From Mesostigma viride (taxonomy: Eukaryota; Streptophyta; Mesostigmatophyceae; Mesostigmatales; Mesostigmataceae), in the NCBI GenBank assembly GCA_009746045.1, contig RPFO01001922.1, positions 69,501 through 133,500 on the forward strand: DNA of 64,000 bases. The letters are read 5' to 3'. A program made the translations under genes and the position numbers. Positions 22,740 to 32,800 of the stretch are shown here, piece by piece. The notes under the pieces are model-generated. The model saw nothing but the letters and a program-made list of their open reading frames with translations, did not search any database and was not told the DNA's origin. Each line of letters starts with the position of its first letter. Within the stretch, counting starts at the first letter, position 1.

Positions 22740-23650
22740 TGCATACGCATAAAGACCTTCAGCGCGGCGCTCTGGAGGCAGACACCCCGATCAGTTACCG
22801 GGGTCAGCAGCAGAGCCCTTCTTGTACAGCATAGGCTCGGATGGCCGTCTGCCCGACTCAGCAGGCGGAGCCGGCTCATCAGAGAGCAGGACACGGTTGC
22901 AGAACGCCGGCCTGCAGAAGATCGATCCCGCACCGCCGGGTCAGGGGTCTTCAGCAGCTCCGGCAGCAGACCTGAGGTGGTCGGCACCGACCGCCGCGCC
23001 GGACCGCAGGCGAGCAAGGGCGCCGTCCGATTCCTCCAAATTAGTGAAGGGCCAGGTGGACGACGTCGTTTGTGGCAAGGCGGGCAGCCCTCCTTCAAGG
23101 CGGGGACTTGGTAGTCCGCGGCCCGAAGGAGGGTGGCGCAGGCGGCGGGGGAGGTCCGGCAACACTGAGCTAGGCCCGGGCCGGCGGCCGCGGCCGTCTC
23201 GGGGTGAAGCAGCGGGGGGGAGGCGCGCGAGCCCGACCTGTCAAGGAAACATTGTGGGCCAACTGGCAGCGGTCAAGGCTGACTGGCGCCGCGCCGTCCC
23301 CCGTGTGCTCCACCGGCGGGGTGCGCTGCCGCCGGCCGCCAAGGCCGGTCGAGGTGGTACCACATGTCCTTGCGCCCTGGTTGCGAGCTTGGCAGGCCTT
23401 GACATCCGCGATGCACTGGGCCGCCTCTGCGTCCTGAACATATGTGCATAGGCGGCCTCCACAAGGGCGGCCTTGAGCACCGGTTTCGGCAGCGGGTCCC
23501 GATTATGCAAGCTTGCGGCGGCCATGCCGGGCGGCGCCAATTAAGACCTTGGGGTACGTCCTGGCGCCGGTAGAGCGGGCTGGGGCGTCGGCGAGGCATA
23601 TGACCGGCAGGTGCCGGGCCGCCAGCAACGGGCCGGCGCGTGTTAAGCAA
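22740..23650 (-). pseudogene. LINE ORF2 fragment: linker and start of the reverse transcriptase
   Basis: Minus-strand frames include a segment resembling the region before the RT (LPKPVLKAALVEAAYAHMF). This is followed by ALARLRSGAAVGADHLRSEL (the usual LKxGKAxGxDGLxxELL), and finally YKKGSAADPGN plus GVCLQSAALKVF (the KKGDxxDPxNYRGIxLxSxxxK block that opens the RT domain). The frame changes repeatedly. It is broken off before motif A. Confidence 0.6.
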
Positions 23651-23976
23651 TTAGCCTTCGACGTATAAAAGCAAATAGCCCGGCTAACTGCAAATTTGAC
23701 ACGCGAGAAGAGGATCGTTCGCTCGCCGCTAGCCCACTGCCAGCCCGCGCACTCACGAATTCCCAGCCTCCGCAGACTAACTACTCCAGCTCCCCCTGCA
23801 GGGGGCCGGCGTAATAATTACGGAGGCGGAGGCCATGGTCTCCGTAATTAAGCCCAATATTACGCCTCCGGCCCCTGGCTGGGCCGCGCAATTAGTCCTG
23901 CGCACTCTAGCTCTAGAGGCTCCGGCACCTGGCACTATTCCTGCTTAAGAGCGATCAGAATATTGACGCCGGGCCC

Positions 23977-24420
23977 GGCCCCCGTGCTCCTCACCTTTAA
24001 TTAAGTACATGGTGCCTGGCGGATAAGCTGTTGTTTCTTAAATGCCGCAATAAGCTCTCGGGGACTTCCTACACGCTGGACGACGACACATGACCCTGGC
24101 ACAGCAACAGCGGCGACGGGAGCTATGGCCGACCTACCTCCAGCTCCGGCAGAGCGCAGGGGGGAAACCGGTGTACTGGAGCCCTGGGGGCGGTCATACA
24201 TGCATGTCGACCACAAGCCCTGGCAGGCGCCCCCTGCCACCCCAGCAAACCCAGTCTAGCCTGGCAGAGCAGGTGTAGCTTACACCCTACCCTTGCAGGA
24301 AGTAGCCCAGAATTTATTAAAAGCCAGATGCCCCTTCTCAGGGATATGTGCTACATGTACTCCCAGCGGAGATAGGTTACAATTTAATTTAATTTAATTT
24401 AATTTAATTTAATTTAATTG
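23977..24420 (+). mobile_element. LINE family 2 5'-truncated copy with (AATTT)n tail
   Basis: The ORF1 C-terminus (LDDD, then LAQQQRRRELWPTYLQL) is interrupted by a 1-nt change near 24090. The 3' UTR ends in TATGTGCTACATGTACTCCC and a GGAG stem, then about seven AATTT units. Confidence 0.75.
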
Positions 24421-24659
24421 GATCTAGGGAATAGCTCACATGTAGTTTGTTTTGTTAGGGGCTTGCCTTCCCCTTGGCCATTCCTTGTTTCAATTGTTCA
24501 TCGACCAATTTTTCTGCATTGTCTTGATTATTTACATAAGTATTCGATCAAATTACCTATTAGTATTCGATCAAACTATTGATTAATATACACATCACAA
24601 CAACAACTAATTCATTGAATCGTATGATTCGTATCACGACATGAATCTAAGAGAGCCTC

Positions 24660-26181
24660 GCTTATTGAACTGTGCAAGCAGCTCTTCCATCAGGGTCGTC
24701 TCGTCAATGCTCAACAGCAGCGTCGCCCATACGAGTACATCTTCACCGCCCCCCGCCCCCGGCTAGCTGCAGATATACGCCCTCTTCTCCCTCCTTGGAC
24801 GCTCCATCTATGAGCTCTGGCCCCCCAAGCCCATCACCACCACCTTGACCGAATCCTCCATCCGCGACCTCCTTAAGGAAGCTTTCGAGCAGCACGTGAC
24901 CCCCCTTGCCACAGATGTGGCGGCAATGGGCGGCACGCTGGCTGCTGAGCTCCCCCCCATCACCACCGCCACCTCCACCCTCCTCGCCTCCTCCACCGCC
25001 ACCACCCCCTCCTCCGACGCCATCACCGCCCAGCTCCGCGACATCGACCAGCGTCTTAAGGACAATGCCATCGCTATCGAGGTCTTGCAGAACACCGCAG
25101 GCCTCACCGCCCAGGTGGTGAAGGACATTGCCGCCAAGCCAGCCCCTGCTGGCCTGGCCGGCGATGCTCCTCCCATCACAACCTGGGCGGACATGCTTAA
25201 GCAGCACACCACCTCACCCACCTCCGCCGTCGCAGCCCAGCTCCAGCGGCAGACGCTTGACCTCCGCGAGGAGGCCGAGCTTGCCAAGCGCAGCCTCAAC
25301 GTCATTGTCAAGAATCTCAAGATGGAGGAAGGTGAGAATTCCGAGAAGCTTGCGCGTGCTTTTGAGAGAGAAATCCTTGATCGCATGGGCCTTACTGGTG
25401 AGATCGAGCTGGTCGCCCACCGCCTTCCCCGCGCGCGGGGTAAGGCAGGGCCGCCCCCGCTCCTTCTCACCTTTAAGACCCCGGCGGACAAGATTTCTTT
25501 TCTCAGACGCCGCAAGCGGCTCGAGAAGACTCTCTTCACCCTTGATGACGACTTGACCCTGGCGCAGCAACAACGGCGACGGGAGCTATGGCCGACCTAC
25601 CTCCAGCTCCGGCAGACCAAGGCGGGCCAGCCGGTGTACTGGAAGGGGGCGGCCATCTACGTCGGCCACAAGCCCTGGCAGGCGACCCCCGCGACCCCGA
25701 CGACTCCAGACGCCCCAGCTTAGGGGAATACAGCAGTAGTAGTGTAGAATAGATAGACCGTGGCCATGTACATGTACGCCTCCTAGAGGCACTATCCCAG
25801 CTAAGCCACGCGCCTTAATTATTTAATCATGTACATGTGTGCCTATGATGAGCCACACTCCAGATGATGCCTAGCTTTATATAGTTATGCTGTGCCCATG
25901 CAGAGAGTTGCTCTCTGCTGAGATGCCACGCTCTAGTCTTGTATAGCCATGATGATCTTCCCCCTCACAGGCATGCTCCCCCCTTACCCGGGCATAGCGT
26001 GATAGACCATGAGGGTGCAGGTGCCCTGGTGCACCTAGAGCAGGGGTCCTTTACATCCCCACCCTTGCAGGAAGTAGCTTAGGATGTATGATAGGCCATA
26101 TGCCCCCTCTCAAGGGCTATGTGCTACATATACTCCCAACGGAGTTATGTTACAATTCAATTCAATTCAATTCAATCTAAG
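24660..26181 (+). mobile_element. LINE family 2 (ORF1-only), longest copy
   Basis: About 185 bp of 5' sequence, an intact ORF1 (24845-25723), a 3' UTR of about 430 bp, the TATGTGCTACATATACTCCC...GGAG terminus and an (AATTC)n tail at about 26152-26181. As in family 1, ORF1 is followed directly by the 3' UTR. The exact 5' boundary is uncertain. Confidence 0.7.
24845..25723 (+). CDS. L1-type ORF1 protein of family 2 (292 aa), intact
   Basis: An open frame of 292 codons. Residues 1-70 are helical with Ser/Thr spacers, about 60-160 are coiled-coil-like (LREEAELAKRSLNVIVKNL), about 150-230 are RRM-like (LLLTFKTPADKISFLRRRKR), and the C-terminus carries LDDDLTLAQQQRRRELWPTY with PVYWKGAAIYVGHKPW, ending in a short Pro/Thr tail. 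It shares its C-terminal architecture with the family 1 protein but is shorter and clearly diverged. Its role is presumably to bind element RNA. An ATG further upstream is possible, but stops interrupt the frame. Confidence 0.75.
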   Translation: MTESSIRDLLKEAFEQHVTPLATDVAAMGGTLAAELPPITTATSTLLASSTATTPSSDAITAQLRDIDQRLKDNAIAIEVLQNTAGLTAQVVKDIAAKPAPAGLAGDAPPITTWADMLKQHTTSPTSAVAAQLQRQTLDLREEAELAKRSLNVIVKNLKMEEGENSEKLARAFEREILDRMGLTGEIELVAHRLPRARGKAGPPPLLLTFKTPADKISFLRRRKRLEKTLFTLDDDLTLAQQQRRRELWPTYLQLRQTKAGQPVYWKGAAIYVGHKPWQATPATPTTPDAPA

Positions 26182-26236
26182 AGAAGAAAGCGAGGTGGAA
26201 TTCGAAAAGAAGGTTGCATGATCACTTTCCACCCGG

Positions 26237-28003
26237 TCATCCCCCCTCCTCGCCATCACTCTCATCCAAGGACTCAGCCCTCCTGGGGAGATAATCACAT
26301 CTGTACCGGTCTAACAAGGAAAGACTGGCATCCGTCACTTTACACATGCTCACATCCACCATCCGGAGCTCCCTGCAGGCGAGCGCGACCGCGCTCACAC
26401 CGGCATCCGTCACCCGAGAGTGAGACGCCACATCGAGCTCGTGTAACCAACGGCAGTGCTGACCCACCAGCTTGAGCGTCCTATCCGTAATTTTGTTGCC
26501 AGCGAGATCGAGCACTCGCAATCGCCGCCCAACTCCCTTGATCAATACCGCCACGTCCTTGTCCCGTAGAGCCCCGCAGCACGCCCGGAACACCCGCAGC
26601 CGAACACAGTAGCGACTAACCGCCGCCACCCCGCCCTGCGTCACGCACTCCGTCCAACTCACGTCCAGGTGCTCCAACTCACGGCATCCCCGCGCGAGCG
26701 CGACCAGGGTCCCTGCGTCGACCACCCGGAAGCAGCTAGACATGTCGAGTTGCCGCAGCTCAGGGCAGAAGGCCGCGACGGCCCTCATGCTGTCATCCGT
26801 GATTTCCGTGTCGGCGACCTTGAGCGTGCGCAGGTTGGGGCATCGCTCAGCGATGCACCGAACCCCAAAGTCGCCCACGTCGGGGCAACCAGAGACCGCC
26901 AGGTGTCGCAACTGCTTGCAACCGCCCGCGATCTCCTCGAGGCCCTCATCAGTGACGCCCACGCAACGACGCACATCCAAGTGTTGGAGCCACCAGCAGT
27001 AGTCTGAGATGGAGCCGAGACTTCGGTCGCTCGTAGGCGTCCTGGCCAGGGATAGTCGGCGGAATAATCCCACATTACCGGCCATTGAGCAGAGGAAGTC
27101 ATCGGTGATGTAGTCACACCAGGGGCCGTCCAGTTGTTCGAGGCGTCGACAGCGCTCCGCCACTATTTTCATGCTAGCTTCCGTCACGCTCTCAGGATCT
27201 GTCAAGCCCAATCGCATCAGCTCGGGGCAGTGCTGTGCTACCTGCCTGATTCCTGCATCGGTGACCTGGTCGGGGAGGACCAGCTGCCTGAGCTGCGGGC
27301 AGTTCCGGACGAGAGCGGTTATGCCGACATCGGTCGCGCTGGTGCTCCCCACGCCCACCGCCACCAAATGCCGGCAATGCTCGCTCAGCGCCACAAGGCT
27401 GTAATCGGTCACGTCCTCGCATTCACAGAGGAAGATCCGTTGTAGGTCCTTGCAGTGCTCTGCGATGGCAATAATGCTGGCGTCGGTCACGTCCCTGCAC
27501 CCGGACACGTCCACCGCCAGCAAATGCCGGCAAGACCTCGCAAGCGCCGTCAAGTCGGCATCTGTCACGTCCACGCACCCCGCGACGTTCAGGTACTCCA
27601 GCTCCCGGTAACGCCGGCCGATATCGTCCAGGGACAGGAAAGCGCTGAAGATATTCTCGTCGTTTCCCAGCCACGTCCACGCCAGCGCGGTGGCATCCCT
27701 CTCATTCCACCATTCCAGGTGATCCGCCCGCGCGGACGTGCTCAGGGTGACCAGGTGGGGGCACTTGTCCAGCAGCCAGGTCAGCCCGCGCTCGCCCGGG
27801 TGGCAGCCCCCCCCCGCGATGTCCTCCCCAAACAGCTCCGTCAAGGAATGGAGCGAGTCGTCGACCGCGGATTTGAAGGCGCGGCATGTGCGGCGGAGAC
27901 GTATGCGGTTGGGGATGGGGAGCGAGGACATCACGCGGGCGCCGATCCCAGGGACGGCCATGAGCCGCTCCAGGGTGACCTTTTGGGAGGAGCGGGTGAG
28001 CAT
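26237..28003 (-). CDS. F-box / leucine-rich-repeat protein, AMN1/FBXL-like (588 aa)
   Basis: A single uninterrupted frame. Residues about 15-55 resemble an F-box (LMAVPGIGARVMSSLPIPNR followed by RLRRTCRAFKSAV). From about 130 to 570 there are roughly 15 cysteine-containing LRRs of the pattern C..L..LDVSGC..VTD.G..A.A..C. The C-terminus is acidic (ESLDESDGEEGG). The expected role is substrate choice for an SCF-type ubiquitin ligase: the F-box contacts Skp1 and the LRR solenoid binds the target. The target is unknown. Unlike both neighbouring genes it has no introns, which could reflect retroposition or a different gene class. A family 2 LINE ends only about 55 bp beyond the stop codon on the opposite strand; read on the gene's strand, its end contains a TGTAA about 85 bp after the stop. 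The ATG at 28003 gives the longest frame and keeps the F-box intact. Confidence 0.85.
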   Translation of the reverse strand: MLTRSSQKVTLERLMAVPGIGARVMSSLPIPNRIRLRRTCRAFKSAVDDSLHSLTELFGEDIAGGGCHPGERGLTWLLDKCPHLVTLSTSARADHLEWWNERDATALAWTWLGNDENIFSAFLSLDDIGRRYRELEYLNVAGCVDVTDADLTALARSCRHLLAVDVSGCRDVTDASIIAIAEHCKDLQRIFLCECEDVTDYSLVALSEHCRHLVAVGVGSTSATDVGITALVRNCPQLRQLVLPDQVTDAGIRQVAQHCPELMRLGLTDPESVTEASMKIVAERCRRLEQLDGPWCDYITDDFLCSMAGNVGLFRRLSLARTPTSDRSLGSISDYCWWLQHLDVRRCVGVTDEGLEEIAGGCKQLRHLAVSGCPDVGDFGVRCIAERCPNLRTLKVADTEITDDSMRAVAAFCPELRQLDMSSCFRVVDAGTLVALARGCRELEHLDVSWTECVTQGGVAAVSRYCVRLRVFRACCGALRDKDVAVLIKGVGRRLRVLDLAGNKITDRTLKLVGQHCRWLHELDVASHSRVTDAGVSAVALACRELRMVDVSMCKVTDASLSLLDRYRCDYLPRRAESLDESDGEEGG

Positions 28004-29071
28004 GGTGGGTCTTTGGCAGGTCTCACGCGCGCTTTATGCGCGCGAGGGGTTTCGGCCACTCGTCAGGCTTGATTTGGGGAAACGGCCTGCCAACCTGAAC
28101 GGGAACCAAGGAGGACAATCGTCAAGCAACGCAGGAGAAAGCTGCCGTCAAGTTGCAGAAGCTCACCTCTACTTTCAGTGTCTCGTGGCAAAGCTCGTGA
28201 AGAACAGACGTCGCCGATGTCTGGCTTAGCAGCCATACCGCTGCACCCAAAATAATGACGTCCAACCACGGCGAGACCAGAGAGCGTAAAAAGAATTCGG
28301 TTGTTATTCATTCACGAAAATGGTATCGGTTTGGGTAAAGGGTTACATAAATCCTAAACAATCTCTGAGAACGCCAGTGCAACAAGGGAGCGCATAGCAA
28401 ATACAGGGAATTTACTGCTCGTCAAACATAATAACACGGCTTTGCCAGCAATCGAGTTTGGCACCCTGTAACTTTCGCATGCATGCAGAAGCGCACAACT
28501 AAACAGAGAGGCAACATTTGAAGTTCAAGAAGCGTCCAGACATACCGAGGCAGGTTAGAGAGTCTAAACATAGTATGCCGCACCCTAGAGCATGTAGGGG
28601 TGGCAAACTCGCGCATGACGATTAAACAGGAAGTCCCCAAACCATTGCAATTAGCAGTTCTAGGTTATGGTCCCAAATGGTAAGGGCTTGCTCTCTGACT
28701 GCAGAGTTTGTGTCAGGAACTGGGTCGCAGGCAGGTAGTGTCCGCTACATATTTGATCCGCGTTGTATATTGTTGGAAGCCCGCTGCCATCGTCAACAAA
28801 TTGCCATGCCAGCAGCGTGTATAACGCCTAATTTGCCGCCATAAATTTGTATTCCCGCGCCCCTTCGGCCGCGCCCGCGTCAGTCGCCCGTGTACATACC
28901 ATAATTTGGCACCAAGTTACGTCTATGCCTCCCGGCAAACCCCGCTGGAATTGTGATGCCTCCCGGCATTACCGAATTTCGGGGAAATGGGTATATTTTA
29001 TTAGCCAATTATGGAACAAAGAGGTGAGAGGGGGATGCATTACCGAATCTGTTACCCTCAAAGCAAGCTGA
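28004..29071. other. Intergenic region between divergent genes; no gene seen
   Basis: No convincing ORF, RNA gene or repeat family. It contains the presumed promoter of the F-box gene just above 28003. AT content rises around 28400-29060. The region on to 29807, beyond the small insertion at 29087, is similarly featureless and should hold the promoter of the gene starting at 29808. Confidence 0.4.
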
Positions 29072-29150
29072 AGTACGAAGCCCGAGTTCAGTTCAGTTCA
29101 GTTCAGTTGTTTCCCACGCCGCACATGGGCCGCAGAGTACGAAGCCCGAG
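29072..29150 (-). mobile_element. Tiny SINE-like insertion with 15-bp target-site duplication
   Basis: AGTACGAAGCCCGAG occurs at 29072-29086 and again at 29136-29150. Between the copies are 49 bp that read, on the minus strand, CTGCGGCCCATGTGCGGCGT, GGGAAACAAC and then a (TGAAC)n tail. This is the terminus also seen at 500-665 and 22662, so it is a severely 5'-truncated retroelement copy. Confidence 0.75.
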
Positions 29151-29807
29151 TACATGTACATAAATGCATTAACAGCGCCAGATTTCCGAGTAACGAAGTA
29201 CGAACGGTACCGCACGTAGAAATCAACAATAAGTATCGCGATCTGACAATAACATACTACCTACTGTGGTAGAAAATATGTGTGTCTATGATCGAATCGA
29301 GTTGCAGAGCCCAGGACCCCACTGGCCAACTTGCGTACTGCGTTGACAGATGGAACGGACGAACGGTCTCTTAAAAAAGAACTGCAGCAGACGCACGGCA
29401 ATTCTCAGCGCTGGGCTTGCCAAGTGCCAGTCGGTAGCCATGGCACTTGGATAAATTCGGCATTTTGTTTTCAGCAATACTTGGGAATCCATTATTCACT
29501 ACCACGTAAACGGCAGGGTAACAAGAAATGAAATCCATTTCAGCCTTGGATTGCTTTTCAACGAGCATGGATATACATGCTATATGAGTAAATATCATTT
29601 TAACATCAGCAATGTGAGTTCAAGACATAATCTTCCACCTAATCTTCCCCAGGAAAACGGGAAAAAATTATCGAGGACCTGTCTGCGTTCAGCTTGAAAG
29701 ATATGAATGAACGAGAATTTAGAAGGCTCCCTTTCGGGATTTTAGCAATGCCGAGGCTATGGCCGCTCGCTTTCAGAGATCTAACTTCCGGGCCGTGTCC
29801 ATAGCAA

Positions 29808-32800
29808 ATGTCGGGCAGGAAAGGGGCAAGGCCTGCTAGCAGTATTGGACTGGGCGACGCAAAGGGGCATTTAAGCAGGCACTACATCGTTGGGCCAAGG
29901 ACAGCCCAAGCCGCTAATGGCTTAGGCAGTTTGGTAGCCGCAACGCCGCCTATCAAGCCACCTAATCCTGTCCAGAGATCCGACTCGGCCAGTTCCCCGG
30001 GGGGTGATGCTAATTCTCCTCGTCCGTCGCTGCGGAAGGCTAAGCAGCGTTTTGTATCCGCGGCACACGCGGTCCGAGGAGAAAACGCGGACGTAACCAG
30101 TGCCTCCAAGCATGCGCCTTCGGACGGACAAACGCCCGGAGAAGGAGCCGGGGGCACGTCTCAAGGCCACGCATCAGACGGCATGGTCCCGTTGTCAGGC
30201 ATGCAGCGTGACTCCGTCTTCCAGGCCGCCACCGCGGTCCTGCAAGCGCAGGCAGTCGCGAACAAGGCAGCCAACGAAGGCTTGGACGAGTTCCACCCCG
30301 AGTTCATCGCGGCGGAGGCAAAGAAAACGATGGCCTCCCTCATCGAGCAGCACAGCGCCAGGACCGAGCAGCGCAATCCGGTCCGTGGATGGAAAGAATG
30401 TGTGCGACGCTCGCCTTCTGTCTCTTTGGCCACGTCAAGAACCGTTTTCTCGTGCCTTCATGTTTTCACTTGCCAAAGAAATAGCATAGACCCACAGTAT
30501 AATGACACAATTGCGTTGGGGAACCGCAGGGGTGGTTGGTGTGGTTACAATCCCTCCCCTCCCTCCCCTCCCTCCCCTCCCTCCCCTCCCTCCCCTCCCT
30601 CCCTCCCTCCCCCTCCCTCCCTCCCTCCCTCCCTCCTCCCTCCCTCCCCTCCCTCCCTCCCCTCCCTCCCTCCCTCCCCTCCCTCCCTCCCTCCCCTCCC
30701 TCCCTCCCTCCCCTCCCTCCCTCCCTCCCCTCCCTCCCTCCCTCCCCTCCCTCCCCTCCCTCCCTCCCTCCCCTCCCTCCCCTCCCTCCCCTCCCTCCCC
30801 TCCCTCCCCTCCCTCCCTCCCTCCCCTCCCTCCCCTCCCTCCCTCCCTCCCCTCCCTCCCTCCCTCCCCTCCCTCCCCTCCCTCCCCTCCCTCCCCTCCC
30901 TCCCTCCCTCCCCTCCCTCCCCTCCCTCCCCTCCCTCCCCTCCCTCCCTCCCTCCCCTCCCTCCCCTCCCTCCCTCCTCCCTCCCCTCCCTCCCCTCCCT
31001 CCCTCCCTCCCCTCCCTCCCCTCCCTCCCCTCCCTCCCTCCCTCCCCTCCCTCCCCTCCCTCCCCTCCCTCCCCTCCCTCCCCTCCTCCCTCTCCCTCCC
31101 TCCCCTCCTCCCTCCCTCCCCTCCCCTCCCTCCCTCCCCTCCCTCCCCTCCCTCCCCTCCCTCCTCCCTCCCCTCCCTCCCTCCCCCCCTCCCTCCCCCC
31201 TCCCTCCCTCCCTCCCCTCCCTCCCCTCCCTCCTCCCTCCCCTCCCTCCCTCCCTCCCCTCCCTCCCCTCCCTCCCTCCTCCCCTCCTCCCTCCCTCCCC
31301 TCCCTCCCCTCCCTCCCCTCCCTCCCCTCCCTCCCTCCCTCCCCTCCCTCCCCTCCCTCCCCTCCCTCCCCTCCCTCCCTCCCTCCCTCCCTCCCTCCCT
31401 CCCCTCCCTCCCTCCCTCCCCTCCCTCCCCTCCTCCCTCCCTCCCCTCCCTCCCTCCTCCCCTCCCTCCCCTCCCTCCCCTCTCCCGGCACTGTAATCCT
31501 GGTGTATGAGTGGCCCTTTGAAGTAACCCCTGAAATTGTTTCTTGAAGAGTTTATAAACGAAGTCCTTGAATAACCTGTTGAACAACCCCTTGATCAGCC
31601 CATGGAATAACCCCTGGATGAGTCTCTGAGTAACCTCCTGAATTCGCCCTTTTATAGCCGCTTCAAAACGTCGTGAGTAGCAGCCCTTGAATAGCCCCTT
31701 ACATGTCCCCTCTAATAGCTGATGGAGAGCAACCTCGAGGGCGTACTTACCCTCTTAAATAACCTCCTAAAGATCCCCTTATGTAAGTTATTTGGATTAC
31801 CCCCAAACACTGGCGGGAGAGCGACCTCAAGGGCTTGCTTACCCCTTATTTCACTTTTGAAATCCACCACAAACCCTAAACCCTAAACAGCGGAAGAGCG
31901 ACCTCAAGGGCTGAACCCCTGCAATAACCCTCACTTGCCCCCATCAACGGCCCTCTGATCGATGCCTTAAACCACAGCTGGAGAGCGACCTCCTCTTGTA
32001 GTGGCACCTTGCAATAACCGTTTGCTTAGCCCCTTTGAAGATTCCCTTAATAATCTCTTGAATAATCCCTCAGATAACCCCCTTGAACCGCGGCTTGAGA
32101 GTGACCTCAAAGGGCTTACTTACCTCATCAGATAATCTCTTCAGTAACCCTTATGTAACTTCCTGTGTGAACCTTCGAGCCACAGCTGGACAGCGGCCTC
32201 AAGGAGTGGCCCCCGGCCGTAACCCCTTACTTACCTACCCCCTTCAAAATGCCTTCAACCCCCCCACACACACACACAATTCACTAGCTGGAGAGCGACC
32301 TCAAGGGCTGGCTCAAGAACGTGCGCTCGCGCGCAGATCCCTGGGCGGAGGCACGCCGCGTGCAAGGGGACTTGGTGGATGATGACGATGCGGCACTGGG
32401 TGATGAGGACGATGAACCATGTGAGTGTGTTGTTATACTAGACTGGTGTAGGCCTGTTGTTCCGGAAAAAGGTGCTAGGGGACATGGTGGACTGGCGAGC
32501 CATGTGAGTGTCTGGTTACTATGGTCTGTTATTCTGGTATGTTGTTATTATAGTCATTTATTCTGGTATATTGTTATTATAGTCAGTTATACTGGTGTAG
32601 GCTTGCTGTGCTAGAACACTCTTACTGTACTCGACTAAGGGGACTTGGTGCGTACGATGGTGCCGCGCTGGGTGATGAAAATTATGAACCATGTGAGTTA
32701 CTGTATGTACTATCTTGTTATTATAGTACTGTACTAGAGCAAGGCGGGAGGCATCCTGGTCGAGGAGGAGGAGGAGGAGGAGGAGGAGGAGGAGGAGGAG

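Noticed and set aside
23795-23880. Short inverted repeat around GGCGTAATAATTACGGAGG
   Set aside because: Imperfect, small and without further copies in the window; no function can be supported.
30435-31586. ORFs of 335-562 codons on both strands over the CCCT tract
   Set aside because: Stop-free microsatellite gives open frames everywhere (Pro/Ser/Leu or Gly/Arg/Glu repeats); it is an intron. Only the first 573 nt of the plus-strand ORF (29808-30380) are kept as exon 1.
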